Shown here: positions 8,065 through 14,217 of the stretch, piece after piece
Layout of the letters: each line of letters begins with the position of its first letter
How positions within the stretch are numbered: the stretch's first letter is position 1
Assembly: GCA_022360105.1 (NCBI GenBank)
Contig: JAKSDL010000417.1
Span: 1-14,806 of the forward strand
DNA: 14,806 bases
Direction of reading: 5' to 3'
DNA from: Pseudomonadota bacterium
GTDB lineage: Bacteria; SAR324; XYD2-FULL-50-16; JAHJRI01
The notes under the pieces: model-generated
What the model was told of the DNA's origin: nothing
What the model saw: the letters and a program-made list of their open reading frames with translations, nothing else
Database searches by the model: none
Position numbers and translations under genes: made by a program

Positions 8065-8113
8065 CTTGTCAATTGGTGGCAAAGGGCTGTTAGTCCTTAT
8101 TGCCAATTAAGCT
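8063..8113 (+). terminator. Hairpin at the end of the kinase gene, possible terminator
   Basis: AGCTT-gtc-AATTGG starting at 8063 pairs with CCAATT-AAGCT ending at 8113, and an inner GGCAAAGG/CCTTATTGCC arm is imperfect. The hairpin begins within the stop codon of the kinase. No T-run follows, so intrinsic termination is uncertain. Confidence 0.4.
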
Positions 8114-8195
8114 TCAGTGAAGATCAATTGATCCTTTCGCGATCGAGTTAAAATTTTTATTTATAAAAATCAGTCATATAAATCTTTATTGAATA

Positions 8196-8215
8196 ATATT
8201 CAACTAAATGGTTGA
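8196..8215. promoter_or_regulatory. ArsR operator copy 1 (imperfect palindrome)
   Basis: ATATTCAACTAAATGGTTGA has TCAAC/GTTGA half-sites and matches operator copy 2 at 18 of 20 positions. The centres of the two copies are 39 bp apart, close to four helical turns. This copy overlaps the -35 box at 8212-8217. Confidence 0.7.
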
Positions 8216-8239
8216 CTATTATTTGGAGCCTGATATATT
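8212..8239 (+). promoter_or_regulatory. Promoter of the ArsR operon
   Basis: TTGACT at 8212-8217, a 16-nt spacer, and TATATT at 8234-8239 (5 of 6 matches in each box). The -35 box overlaps operator 1 and the -10 box overlaps operator 2. The transcript would start at about 8246-8247, on the second candidate ATG of arsR, so the mRNA would be leaderless. Confidence 0.6.
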
Positions 8240-8254
8240 CAACCATATGGTTGA
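8235..8254. promoter_or_regulatory. ArsR operator copy 2 (perfect 16-bp palindrome over the start codon)
   Basis: ATATTCAACCATATGGTTGA contains the perfect palindrome TCAACCATATGGTTGA at 8239-8254. It overlaps the -10 box, the predicted transcription start and the ATG at 8247. Binding of the ArsR dimer here would block transcription initiation. Confidence 0.72.
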
Positions 8255-8591
8255 GCAATTAAATGAAAAACAGCTTTCAAATGTTTTAAAAGCTGCCAGT
8301 GATCCAACTCGGCGCTCGATCCTGACGACACTCGTTCAGGAAGGTCCTACTCGTGTATCTGACCTGGCCATGCATTACGATATGAGCTTAAATGCCGTTT
8401 CAAAGCATATAAAGGTGCTTGAAGCAGCCGGTTTGATTACGCGAAAAACCTTGGGTCGTGTTCATTTGATTGAAGCTAACCTGGCTCCAGTAACCGAGAT
8501 AGATAAGTGGTTTAAAAACCTGCGTTCGATCTGGGATCTTCGACTGGATAATTTGGAAAAACTTCTGTCAGAGGAGAAAAAAGATGACTGA
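8247..8591 (+). CDS. ArsR-family transcriptional repressor
   Basis: This winged-helix repressor is 114 residues when started at 8247. It has the family core ALKAASDPTRRSIL-like segment (LKAASDPTRRSILTTL), the recognition helix region SDLAMHYDMSLNAVSKHIKVLEAAGLI, and a wing (TRKTLGRVHLIEANL). No metal-binding CxC is present, so it is not an arsenic or metal sensor. It belongs to the group that travels with SRPBCC/AHSA1 proteins. An upstream in-frame ATG at 8208 would add MVDYYLEPDIFNH, but that stretch is just translated operator and promoter DNA and has no ribosome binding site. The 8247 start gives the length and N-terminus usual for the family. Its stop overlaps the next gene by 8 bp. It very likely represses its own operon. 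Confidence 0.9.
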   Translation: MVEQLNEKQLSNVLKAASDPTRRSILTTLVQEGPTRVSDLAMHYDMSLNAVSKHIKVLEAAGLITRKTLGRVHLIEANLAPVTEIDKWFKNLRSIWDLRLDNLEKLLSEEKKDD

Positions 8592-9009
8592 ATTATCATT
8601 AAACGTGAAACGTACAATCAATGCGTCCATCGAATCGGTTTATAATGCCTGGCTCAATCCGGAGATGCTTGCCAAATTTATGCTGCCGTCCGCAGGCATG
8701 TCCGTTCCAAAAGCTGAAGTTGATGCTCGCGTTGGGGGGCGATTTACCATTATTATGGCAACCCCGGATAAAAATGAAATTCCTCACGGTGGAGAGTATT
8801 TAACTTTGTCTCCTCACAACCAGATTGTTTTTACCTGGGAATCCCCTTTTTCGATAGATGGTTCAACAGTGACCATCAATTTGAAGGAAATGGAAGCCGG
8901 CACGGAAATTGACCTGACGCATGTGAAATTTCCAAGTGAAGAATCGCGATCGAATCACGAAGGAGGTTGGGCAGCTATCCTGGAGTGTCTGGATAGAATT
9001 TATCAATAA
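8584..9009 (+). CDS. SRPBCC/AHSA1-domain protein
   Basis: This 141-residue cytoplasmic protein has the helix-grip fold of the Aha1 C-terminal/START-like superfamily. Typical marks are VKRTINASIESVYNAWLNPEMLAKF at the N-terminus, VGGRFTIIM in the middle strand, GGEYLTLSPHNQIVFTWE, and a C-terminal helix containing GGWAAILECLDRI. The fold binds hydrophobic small molecules in a deep cavity; ligand and reaction are not known for this one. Translation is coupled to arsR: the ATG lies within the arsR end and GAGGAG precedes it. Linkage to an ArsR repressor is a common arrangement, and a plausible idea is that the pair senses or handles a lipophilic compound. Confidence 0.9.
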   Translation: MTELSLNVKRTINASIESVYNAWLNPEMLAKFMLPSAGMSVPKAEVDARVGGRFTIIMATPDKNEIPHGGEYLTLSPHNQIVFTWESPFSIDGSTVTINLKEMEAGTEIDLTHVKFPSEESRSNHEGGWAAILECLDRIYQ

Positions 9010-9037
9010 AATCAAAATCAATTCAGAGGATTTAAAT

Positions 9038-9421
9038 ATGCAGGAATTTGCGAATGTTCACTGGCTGCCTGTAGTTGTCGGCACAGTAGTTTCATTTTTG
9101 GCGGGTTGGGCATGGTATAGCCCCAAACTGTTTGGCAAGAAATGGGCAGATGGCTCCGGTGTATCCTTGGAAAGCGCAGACAAAATGCCGGTGTTTGCCA
9201 TGGTTTCCCAATTATTGGCACTTTTTATACTGGCCTTGGTTATCGGCATGACAGCGGCAGTCAATGCACTGTTTACAGCCATCCTGGCCATATTGGCTGT
9301 GGCTGCGTTTACAGCCTCCATGGGTGGATTTGTAAAAAAGAGTCATGCTGCAATTGCGATTGATTTCTTTTATATCATCGTTGCAGGCGTCATCATGATC
9401 GCCAGCCAGGGGATATTGTAA
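9038..9421 (+). CDS. DUF1761 family membrane protein
   Basis: This 127-residue protein has four predicted membrane helices: about 8-25 (LPVVVGTVVSFLAGWAWY), 52-72, 75-95 and 105-124. The first helix and following loop match DUF1761: WLPVVVGTVVSFLAGWAWYS then PKLFGKKW. The start at 9038 is chosen because AGAGGA lies 7-8 nt upstream and DUF1761 proteins begin close before helix 1. The longer reading from 8936 would overlap the preceding gene by 70 bp. It lies 28 bp after the AHSA1 gene and completes a three-gene unit under the ArsR promoter. Function is unknown; a small transporter or membrane-stress role is conceivable but not shown. Confidence 0.88.
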   Translation: MQEFANVHWLPVVVGTVVSFLAGWAWYSPKLFGKKWADGSGVSLESADKMPVFAMVSQLLALFILALVIGMTAAVNALFTAILAILAVAAFTASMGGFVKKSHAAIAIDFFYIIVAGVIMIASQGIL

Positions 9422-9806
9422 ATCAAGCCCCGGCAAGTGCTTGTATGGATACGCCCCTGCAATAAGCTATTTCTTGGGCGGCCACGTAGGCTTGATGTCA
9501 TTTGGTTCAGACTATCAGTTCTCCGGAACCTTGATTGAAGCAGAACACAAATGGTAGGGCGGCCCTAGGTGGCCGCCGGAGGAGTGGGTTGGGAGAATGA
9601 ACAAAATACTTAAACGGGTTTGTATCTATGAATGACGTTTATGCATAATCTTCCAGGTTTTTTGCATTGCAGCGGCCTTTAGGCGCCAGGTAGGAGCACC
9701 CTACCGTCTGCCCTCGAATACAATCAGATTTTGTCTTGAAGAAGCGATTATTAAGCAAACATTGGAATACTCCCTTGGAGCTGAAGTTTAGCTGAAGGAT
9801 CATCTT
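9422..9806. other. Intergenic region between convergent operons, repeat-rich
   Basis: No gene is supportable. The stretch lies between the converging ArsR operon and the TRAP operon. It contains the three copies of a GC-rich 14-bp motif described separately and a direct repeat AGCTGAAG-ttt-AGCTGAAG around 9779-9797. No hairpin followed by a T-run is evident for either operon. Confidence 0.6.
9477..9703. repeat. Three copies of a GGCGGCCAsGTAGG motif
   Basis: Copy A (plus) is GGCGGCCACGTAGG at 9477-9490. Copy B (inverted) is CCTAGGTGGCCGCC at 9564-9577, 13 of 14 match. Copy C (plus, one base shorter) is GGCGCCAGGTAGG at 9682-9694. Around copy B a perfect GGCGGCC-N6-GGCCGCC hairpin forms (9558-9577). 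Around copy C a GGTAGG/CCTACC hairpin forms. Copies B and C share the wider pattern with TAGGG on one side. This looks like a family of dispersed intergenic palindromes rather than a terminator. Confidence 0.55.
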
Positions 9807-10661
9807 TCAAGGATTAGCAGCACAACGAAAACCGATACTGTCACTGCGACTTAGGGGATGAGCAAAGTATCTTCTGGTAGAGCGCATCAGATGGGAGTAA
9901 AGAATCCAGCTTCCTCCCCTGAACACTTTGCTCGATCCGGGGGTAGGACCTTTTGGATTAATAAAGGTTCCCGCTTTATATTTGCCGTACCAATTGGATA
10001 CCCACTCCCAGACGTTTCCAGCCATATCAAATGTGCCATTAATTTCTTTGATTTTACTGCCTACCGGCCAGGTTGTCCCGACCAAACAACCCGGTCCACC
10101 AGCGTCCATCACGGCGTCATCGCAGGAAATTTTTGATTGACCTGTTGCATAAGTATATTTTTTATTATCCTTCCAGGTTGCCGCTTTTTCCCATTCTGCC
10201 TCGGTTGGGAGCCGCTTCCCGACAAACGTACAGAAATTCCGGGCATTTTCCCAATCTACCCCATTGACCGGGTGAGACAAGCGATTAGCCTTTTTCCAGT
10301 TGTCGCTTTTATGTGTTGCCCTGGGTTCTTTGCACTTATCAGCAGCCACACAAACGGCGTATTCTTTCACAGTTACTTCATATTTATCAATATAAAATGA
10401 ATCCAGAACAACATGATGAACAGGCTTTTCATAAAGGTTTCCTGTCGGATTTCCCATTAAAAATCTGCCTTTTTCAATTAACACCATGCTTTCACTTTTG
10501 TTGTTATCAATAGCAGAGACCTGCTGCACATTGTTACCGGATTTGACCCTACGCATGAAAGCTTGCCATTGGGGAGTGTCTCCTTCCCCGGACAAGGCTG
10601 GTGAAGGCGAAAATATAACCAGGAATAGCCCGGATAAAGTCAGTTTAATGTGTGTTTTCAT
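9807..10661 (-). CDS. Secreted FGE-sulfatase (SUMF1) domain protein lacking the catalytic cysteines
   Basis: This is a 284-residue protein with a Sec signal peptide (residues 1-24, cleavage after ALS). From about 59 to 282 it has the formylglycine-generating-enzyme-like fold: MVLIEKGRFLMGNP, FYIDKYEVTVKEYAVC, HPVNGVDWENARNFCTFVGK, RLPTEAEWEKAA, FDMAGNVWEWVSNWY, RGGSWILYSHLMRSTRRY and IGFRCA. True FGEs have two Cys in the segment after RGGS; here the equivalent positions are Leu254 and Met259. It is therefore probably not a sulfatase activator but one of the many secreted SUMF1-fold proteins of other function. The start at 10661 has AGGAAAG just upstream and the signal peptide. The longer reading to 10895 would lie wholly within dctM. 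The ATG is 5 nt past the dctM stop, indicating translational coupling with the TRAP genes. Confidence 0.87.
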   Translation of the reverse strand: MKTHIKLTLSGLFLVIFSPSPALSGEGDTPQWQAFMRRVKSGNNVQQVSAIDNNKSESMVLIEKGRFLMGNPTGNLYEKPVHHVVLDSFYIDKYEVTVKEYAVCVAADKCKEPRATHKSDNWKKANRLSHPVNGVDWENARNFCTFVGKRLPTEAEWEKAATWKDNKKYTYATGQSKISCDDAVMDAGGPGCLVGTTWPVGSKIKEINGTFDMAGNVWEWVSNWYGKYKAGTFINPKGPTPGSSKVFRGGSWILYSHLMRSTRRYFAHPLSRSDSIGFRCAANP

Positions 10662-10666
10662 CTTTC

Positions 10667-12007
10667 CTATAAGGTTCCAAATACCTGTTCCGGCAACCAG
10701 AAAACTGCCCAAGGCCAAAAAGCTATGATAGCCAAACCTATCAACTGAACGACAACAAAGGGAATAATACCCCTGTAGATATGCATGGTTTTTATATCCC
10801 CGGGACAGACAGCCTTTAGATAAAACAGCGAGAATCCAAATGGCGGGGTCATAAACGATGTTTGCAGGTTGACCGCAAATAAAATTCCAAACCAAAGCGG
10901 GTGAAATCCAAAATCAGCAATTATGGGAGCCAGCACAGGAATGTGAATAAAACAGATTTCTATGAAATCCAGGAAAAAACCAAGAACAAAGATCAGGCAC
11001 ATGACAATAAAGACTACTTGCCAACCTTCCATATCAAGGTGATTGATGAATTCCCTGATCAATTCATCTCCTCCCAATCCCCTGAAAACAAGTCCGAAAG
11101 CGTTGGCACCAACCAAAATGATGAAAACCATACAGGTCAGTTTGGTCGTATCCTGCATGGTTCCTTTCAGCGCTTCCAGAGAAAATTTTTTATTAAAAAC
11201 TGCCAGTAGAGTCGCTCCTGCTGCACCCATGGCTCCCGATTCGGTTGGGGTTGCAATACCAGCAAAGATGGAACCGAGAACCGCTATCATCAAAGCCAAA
11301 GGTGGGATCAAGACTTTTAAAACATGAATGTAAAATTCTTTATTAAATTGAACCCCCTTCATCGCTGGTGCTAAATCCGGTTTGAAGTAAGCAACAAGGG
11401 CAATATAGATTATGTACAGGGTAACCAAAACCAACCCTGGAATTACTGCGCCCATAAACAGGTCGCCTACGGAGACACCAAGTATATCCCCCAATAATAC
11501 CAGGATGATGCTTGGAGGAATAATCTGTCCCAAAGTACCGGAGGCTGATACCGTACCGGTAGCTAATTCCTTGTTATATCCCTGTTTCAACATAACGGGA
11601 ACGGAGAGCAACCCCATAGTTACGACTGTGGCTCCAACAACTCCGGTAGACGCCCCCAATAACGCACCCACCACAACTACTGAGATGGCAAGACCTCCCC
11701 TGACTCTTCCGAACAGCTGTCCCATAGTCTCCAGGAGATCTTTAGCCAATCCCGATTTTTCAAGCATTACTCCCATGAAAACGAATAAGGGAACTGCCAT
11801 CAGGGTTACATTCCTCATCACTCCCCAGATTCTTAAGGGAAGCAGATCAAAAAAGCTTAAATCAAAACCGATGATGCCAAATATAAGGGCGGTTCCCAAC
11901 AACGTGAACGTCACCGGATATCCAGCCATCAAAAGAATGGTTAATACCAGAAACAGCCAACCGGCTAAATAGTCTGCAAAGATCGCAGGTAAAAAATCAA
12001 TTAACAT
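10667..12007 (-). CDS. dctM: TRAP transporter large permease (DctM)
   Basis: This 446-residue integral membrane protein is the transport-carrying subunit of a tripartite ATP-independent periplasmic (TRAP) symporter, which uses an ion gradient. Hydrophobic helices run along the whole length. DctM hallmarks include VPLFVFMGVMLEKSGLAKDL, GALLGASTGVVGATVVTMG, SGTLGQIIPPSIILVLLGD, IATPTESGAMGAAGA and FGLVFRGLGGDELIREF. The C-terminal half holds the matching set ending in TPPFGFSLFYLKAVCP. The sequence type fits the group once labelled mannitol/chloroaromatic-type TRAP permeases. It starts 26 bp after dctQ and ends 5 nt before the FGE-domain gene, so all belong to one operon. Confidence 0.95.
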   Translation of the reverse strand: MLIDFLPAIFADYLAGWLFLVLTILLMAGYPVTFTLLGTALIFGIIGFDLSFFDLLPLRIWGVMRNVTLMAVPLFVFMGVMLEKSGLAKDLLETMGQLFGRVRGGLAISVVVVGALLGASTGVVGATVVTMGLLSVPVMLKQGYNKELATGTVSASGTLGQIIPPSIILVLLGDILGVSVGDLFMGAVIPGLVLVTLYIIYIALVAYFKPDLAPAMKGVQFNKEFYIHVLKVLIPPLALMIAVLGSIFAGIATPTESGAMGAAGATLLAVFNKKFSLEALKGTMQDTTKLTCMVFIILVGANAFGLVFRGLGGDELIREFINHLDMEGWQVVFIVMCLIFVLGFFLDFIEICFIHIPVLAPIIADFGFHPLWFGILFAVNLQTSFMTPPFGFSLFYLKAVCPGDIKTMHIYRGIIPFVVVQLIGLAIIAFWPWAVFWLPEQVFGTL

Positions 12008-12033
12008 AATGATTCCCGTAACAATTTAATATC

Positions 12034-12561
12034 TTAAAATTTCGGCTGATTAGCCTTGGTTTCGATGAGTTGTGACATTGAAGTGATAAGCATTGAGATT
12101 CCCTGAAGGAAGACCAGGAAAAAGCCGATAGGTACAAACGATTTGAGAATGAATCTCATTGGTATACCACCGGGATCAGGGGATGTTTCCATAATTTCAA
12201 AGGCTGTAACCGTCCAGGGAATAGTGCTTTTCAGTACAATAAGACAACCAGGAATCAATAAAAGCAGGGTACCTGAGATATTTACGATCGCTTTTTTTCT
12301 TTGATTCATGGCCTGATAGAATACATCGACTCGTACATGTTGATCGTGTTTCAAGGTGTAACCGGCACCAATCAGAAAAATAAACGAGAACACATGCCAT
12401 TCCAGTTCCTGCACAAACACAAAGGTCTCGTTGAATGCGTATCTCATGATCACATCAAAAACGATAATTAGGACCAGTACTCCCGTGATCCACGATACGA
12501 AGATTCCGACTTTTTCATTTAATTCATCGATTAAATGTGAAATCTGTTTCAATACTTTCAT
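12034..12561 (-). CDS. dctQ: TRAP transporter small permease (DctQ)
   Basis: This 175-residue membrane protein has four predicted helices (about 20-42, 48-72, 93-113 and 137-160). It carries the DctQ signature in FVFVQELEWHVFSFIFLIGA and GYTLKHDQHVRVDVFY. It pairs with DctM to form the membrane part of the TRAP system. Two starts are possible: GTG at 12573 or ATG at 12561. The ATG is preferred because GTGGAG then acts as the ribosome binding site six bases upstream. The gene follows dctP after a gap of about 300 bp that contains a hairpin, and precedes dctM by 26 bp. Confidence 0.93.
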   Translation of the reverse strand: MKVLKQISHLIDELNEKVGIFVSWITGVLVLIIVFDVIMRYAFNETFVFVQELEWHVFSFIFLIGAGYTLKHDQHVRVDVFYQAMNQRKKAIVNISGTLLLLIPGCLIVLKSTIPWTVTAFEIMETSPDPGGIPMRFILKSFVPIGFFLVFLQGISMLITSMSQLIETKANQPKF

Positions 12562-12864
12562 TTTAAACTCCACATGCTGGGAAAGCTTTTAAATAATGGT
12601 TCGAGCCTGGAGACCCGTTTTCTTTGCTGAAATAAACTCCCAGGCGCAAGGATTGTTTCAGTAGGCTGATAGTCGATCCGGGTCCTGGTGATGGACACAA
12701 ATATCAAATTGACATTGAGTTTTGATAAAGACGACTTCGTCAGGAGGGGCAAACAAAGCCGTCTCTATCTTATACAGGCACCTTTGGGGAGGAGAGACAA
12801 GACAAACGAAGGTGCCCATACTATTGACGGGAGAGTCTAATACCAGCGAAGAGGGGATACAGAG
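12562..12864. other. dctP-dctQ intercistronic region
   Basis: This gap is unusually long for a TRAP operon. No gene is supportable; the only ORF of note (64 codons on the minus strand) has no recognisable character. The region carries a long-loop hairpin near dctP (see 12777-12816), a short ACGA/TCGT hairpin near 12731-12741, and the dctQ ribosome binding site. Confidence 0.55.
12777..12816 (-). promoter_or_regulatory. Hairpin between dctP and dctQ
   Basis: GGCACCTT at 12777-12784 pairs perfectly with AAGGTGCC at 12809-12816 around a 24-nt loop, about 50 bp after the dctP stop. Such a structure could stabilise the dctP message or partly terminate transcription, giving more binding protein than permease. 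No T-run follows on the minus strand. Confidence 0.5.
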
Positions 12865-13962
12865 CTACTTGCTTATATTTTGGGCAATTACATTCTGGTA
12901 CGATTTTTCGGAAATAGCCCCCCAGGCACCAACTTTTTGTTGGAACTTGTTGAATGCACGATGGACTTTCAAAGCCTGTTTGTCTTTGTTTGCTTCTTCT
13001 TCTCGTACTTCCATCGCGATTTTTCTTAGTTTTTTCAAAACATCGGCCGGAAATTCCATGGTTCTGACCTTAAATTTTGTGATCAACTGTTCCAGCGCAG
13101 CACCGTTTTGAGCTTCAAATTCCGAAAGCATCCAGACGTTATTTTCTGCAGCAGCCGTATCTAATACCCGTTGTAGATCCTTTGGTAATTTCTCGTATTT
13201 CTGCTTATTGAAAATAACTTCCAAAACAGTGCCAGGCTCATGCCAGCCAGGGGCATAGTAATACTTGGCAGCTTTGTGCAATCCGAGTCTTAAATCATGC
13301 ATAGGTCCAACCCATTCCGTTGCGTCGATAACGCCTCTCTCAAGTGAGGTGAAGATTTCACCGGCCGGCAAAAGGACAGGAGTTCCCCCAACTTTTGAAA
13401 GAACTTTTCCTGCCAACCCGGGAATACGCATTTTAAGTCCTTTATAGTCTCTCAACGAATTGATCTTTTTGTTGTACCATCCGCCCATCTGAACGCCGGT
13501 ATTCCCGTATGGTCTTCCTACCAGGTTAAATGGCGCGTAGGTTTCCTCATACAGCTTCATACCATCACCGGCATAGTACCAGGCATTCATTCCCTGAGCA
13601 TTCATCCCAAACGGAACTGCGGTGAACCATTGTGCCGCAATTGTTTTCCCTGCCCAATAATAGGCGGCTCCGGTTCCGGCTTCCACTGTACCTTTTGATA
13701 CTGCATCGAAGGTTCCCAAGGGCGGGATTAACTCACCACCAGCCATTACACTGAATTGCATTCGCCCTTCACTCATCTCTTTTACCCTCCTGGCAAATCT
13801 CTCGGCTCCTGTTTGGAATAGTGGAAACTTCGGGGGCCAGGTGGATACCATTTTCCATCGATATTTGGGTTTGGCTATTATGTTTGGTGCAGCAATGGTG
13901 GTAACAGCTGCTGCTGTGCCAGCTGTAACACCGGCTTTTTTGAGAAATTCTCTTCGTTTCAT
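12865..13962 (-). CDS. dctP: TRAP transporter substrate-binding protein, TakP/2-oxo acid type (DctP)
   Basis: This is a 365-residue periplasmic solute-binding protein with a Tat signal (KRREFLKKAG, Arg3-Arg4). The ATG at 13962 is preferred over the one at 14040 because AAAAGGAG precedes it and the twin-arginine motif falls at the usual position. The protein resembles Rhodobacter TakP (2-oxo acids) and the Thermus lactate-binding homologue: WKMVSTWPP, FSVMAGGELIPPLGTFDAVS, FGMNAQGMNAWYYAGDG, NTGVQMGGWYNKKIN, LKMRIPGLAGKV (Arg179, the likely carboxylate-binding arginine), and GVIDATEWVGP (Glu216-Trp217, where the homologues bind a cation near the ligand), then YYYAPGWHEPG. A monocarboxylate such as a 2-oxo acid or lactate is therefore the likely substrate, taken up by DctQM. 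It is the first gene of the transporter operon. Confidence 0.93.
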   Translation of the reverse strand: MKRREFLKKAGVTAGTAAAVTTIAAPNIIAKPKYRWKMVSTWPPKFPLFQTGAERFARRVKEMSEGRMQFSVMAGGELIPPLGTFDAVSKGTVEAGTGAAYYWAGKTIAAQWFTAVPFGMNAQGMNAWYYAGDGMKLYEETYAPFNLVGRPYGNTGVQMGGWYNKKINSLRDYKGLKMRIPGLAGKVLSKVGGTPVLLPAGEIFTSLERGVIDATEWVGPMHDLRLGLHKAAKYYYAPGWHEPGTVLEVIFNKQKYEKLPKDLQRVLDTAAAENNVWMLSEFEAQNGAALEQLITKFKVRTMEFPADVLKKLRKIAMEVREEEANKDKQALKVHRAFNKFQQKVGAWGAISEKSYQNVIAQNISK

Positions 13963-13991
13963 TGAAATCTCCTTTTTTTGTTGAGGTGTTT

Positions 13992-14012
13992 TCTCCGGGT
14001 ATAAACCGGAGA
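13992..14012 (-). promoter_or_regulatory. Hairpin in the dctP leader
   Basis: TCTCCGG at 13992-13998 and CCGGAGA at 14006-14012 form a perfect 7-bp stem with a 7-nt loop. It lies about 30 nt upstream of the dctP start, just before the ribosome binding site. It may stabilise the mRNA 5' end or modulate translation. Confidence 0.45.
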
Positions 14013-14048
14013 CGTTCAGTGGTGGGTTTCTATTTTCCACTGACTGGA

Positions 14049-14076
14049 ATTATGCACGATGCATATTTGCGATCAA
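14049..14076 (-). promoter_or_regulatory. Candidate promoter of the TRAP operon with embedded inverted repeat
   Basis: On the minus strand TTGATC (14076-14071), a 16-nt spacer, and CATAAT (14054-14049). An inverted repeat ATGCA-N3-TGCAT (14052-14064) overlaps the -10 box and spacer, where a regulator would interfere with polymerase. The leader would be about 80 nt. Confidence 0.45.
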
Positions 14077-14115
14077 GAATGGAGTTCTGAACACCCCTGT
14101 GAACAAGCTGAATGG

Positions 14116-14127
14116 CTCAAATTTGAG
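14116..14127. promoter_or_regulatory. Perfect 12-bp palindrome upstream of the TRAP promoter
   Basis: CTCAAATTTGAG is a perfect palindrome about 40 bp upstream of the -35 candidate, between the LytTR gene and dctP. It could be an activator or repressor site. A second, shorter inverted repeat TCTCA-tgt-TGAGA lies near 14192-14204, just after the LytTR stop. Confidence 0.3.
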
Positions 14128-14217
14128 GAGAAAAGTGTTTGAATTACAGCAGACTAAATTGATTGGATAAGCGAGGGGAAAGTTGTGAACGTCTCATGTT
14201 GAGATGTTAAGCAGCCA

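Noticed and set aside
8936..9037. N-terminal extension of the DUF1761 protein
   Set aside because: It overlaps the AHSA1 gene; the ATG at 9038 has AGAGGA upstream and matches the family start.
9807..10661. Reading the FGE-domain protein as the activator of the sulfatase
   Set aside because: Both catalytic cysteine positions are replaced (Leu254, Met259), it is secreted, and a complete anSME already accompanies the sulfatase.
10662..10895. 78-residue N-terminal extension of the FGE-domain protein
   Set aside because: It lies entirely inside dctM in another frame, whereas a start at 10661 has a ribosome binding site and a normal signal peptide.
11412..11972. 186-codon plus-strand ORF
   Set aside because: It is the antisense shadow of dctM; Thr/Pro/Asn-rich composition is typical of reverse-complemented membrane-protein codons.
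12558..12752. 64-codon minus-strand ORF between dctP and dctQ
   Set aside because: Overlaps the dctQ start out of frame and has no protein-like features or ribosome binding site.
13963..14040. 26-residue N-terminal extension of DctP
   Set aside because: It would push the twin-arginine motif away from the N-terminus and is translated leader hairpin DNA; the ATG at 13962 has a strong ribosome binding site.
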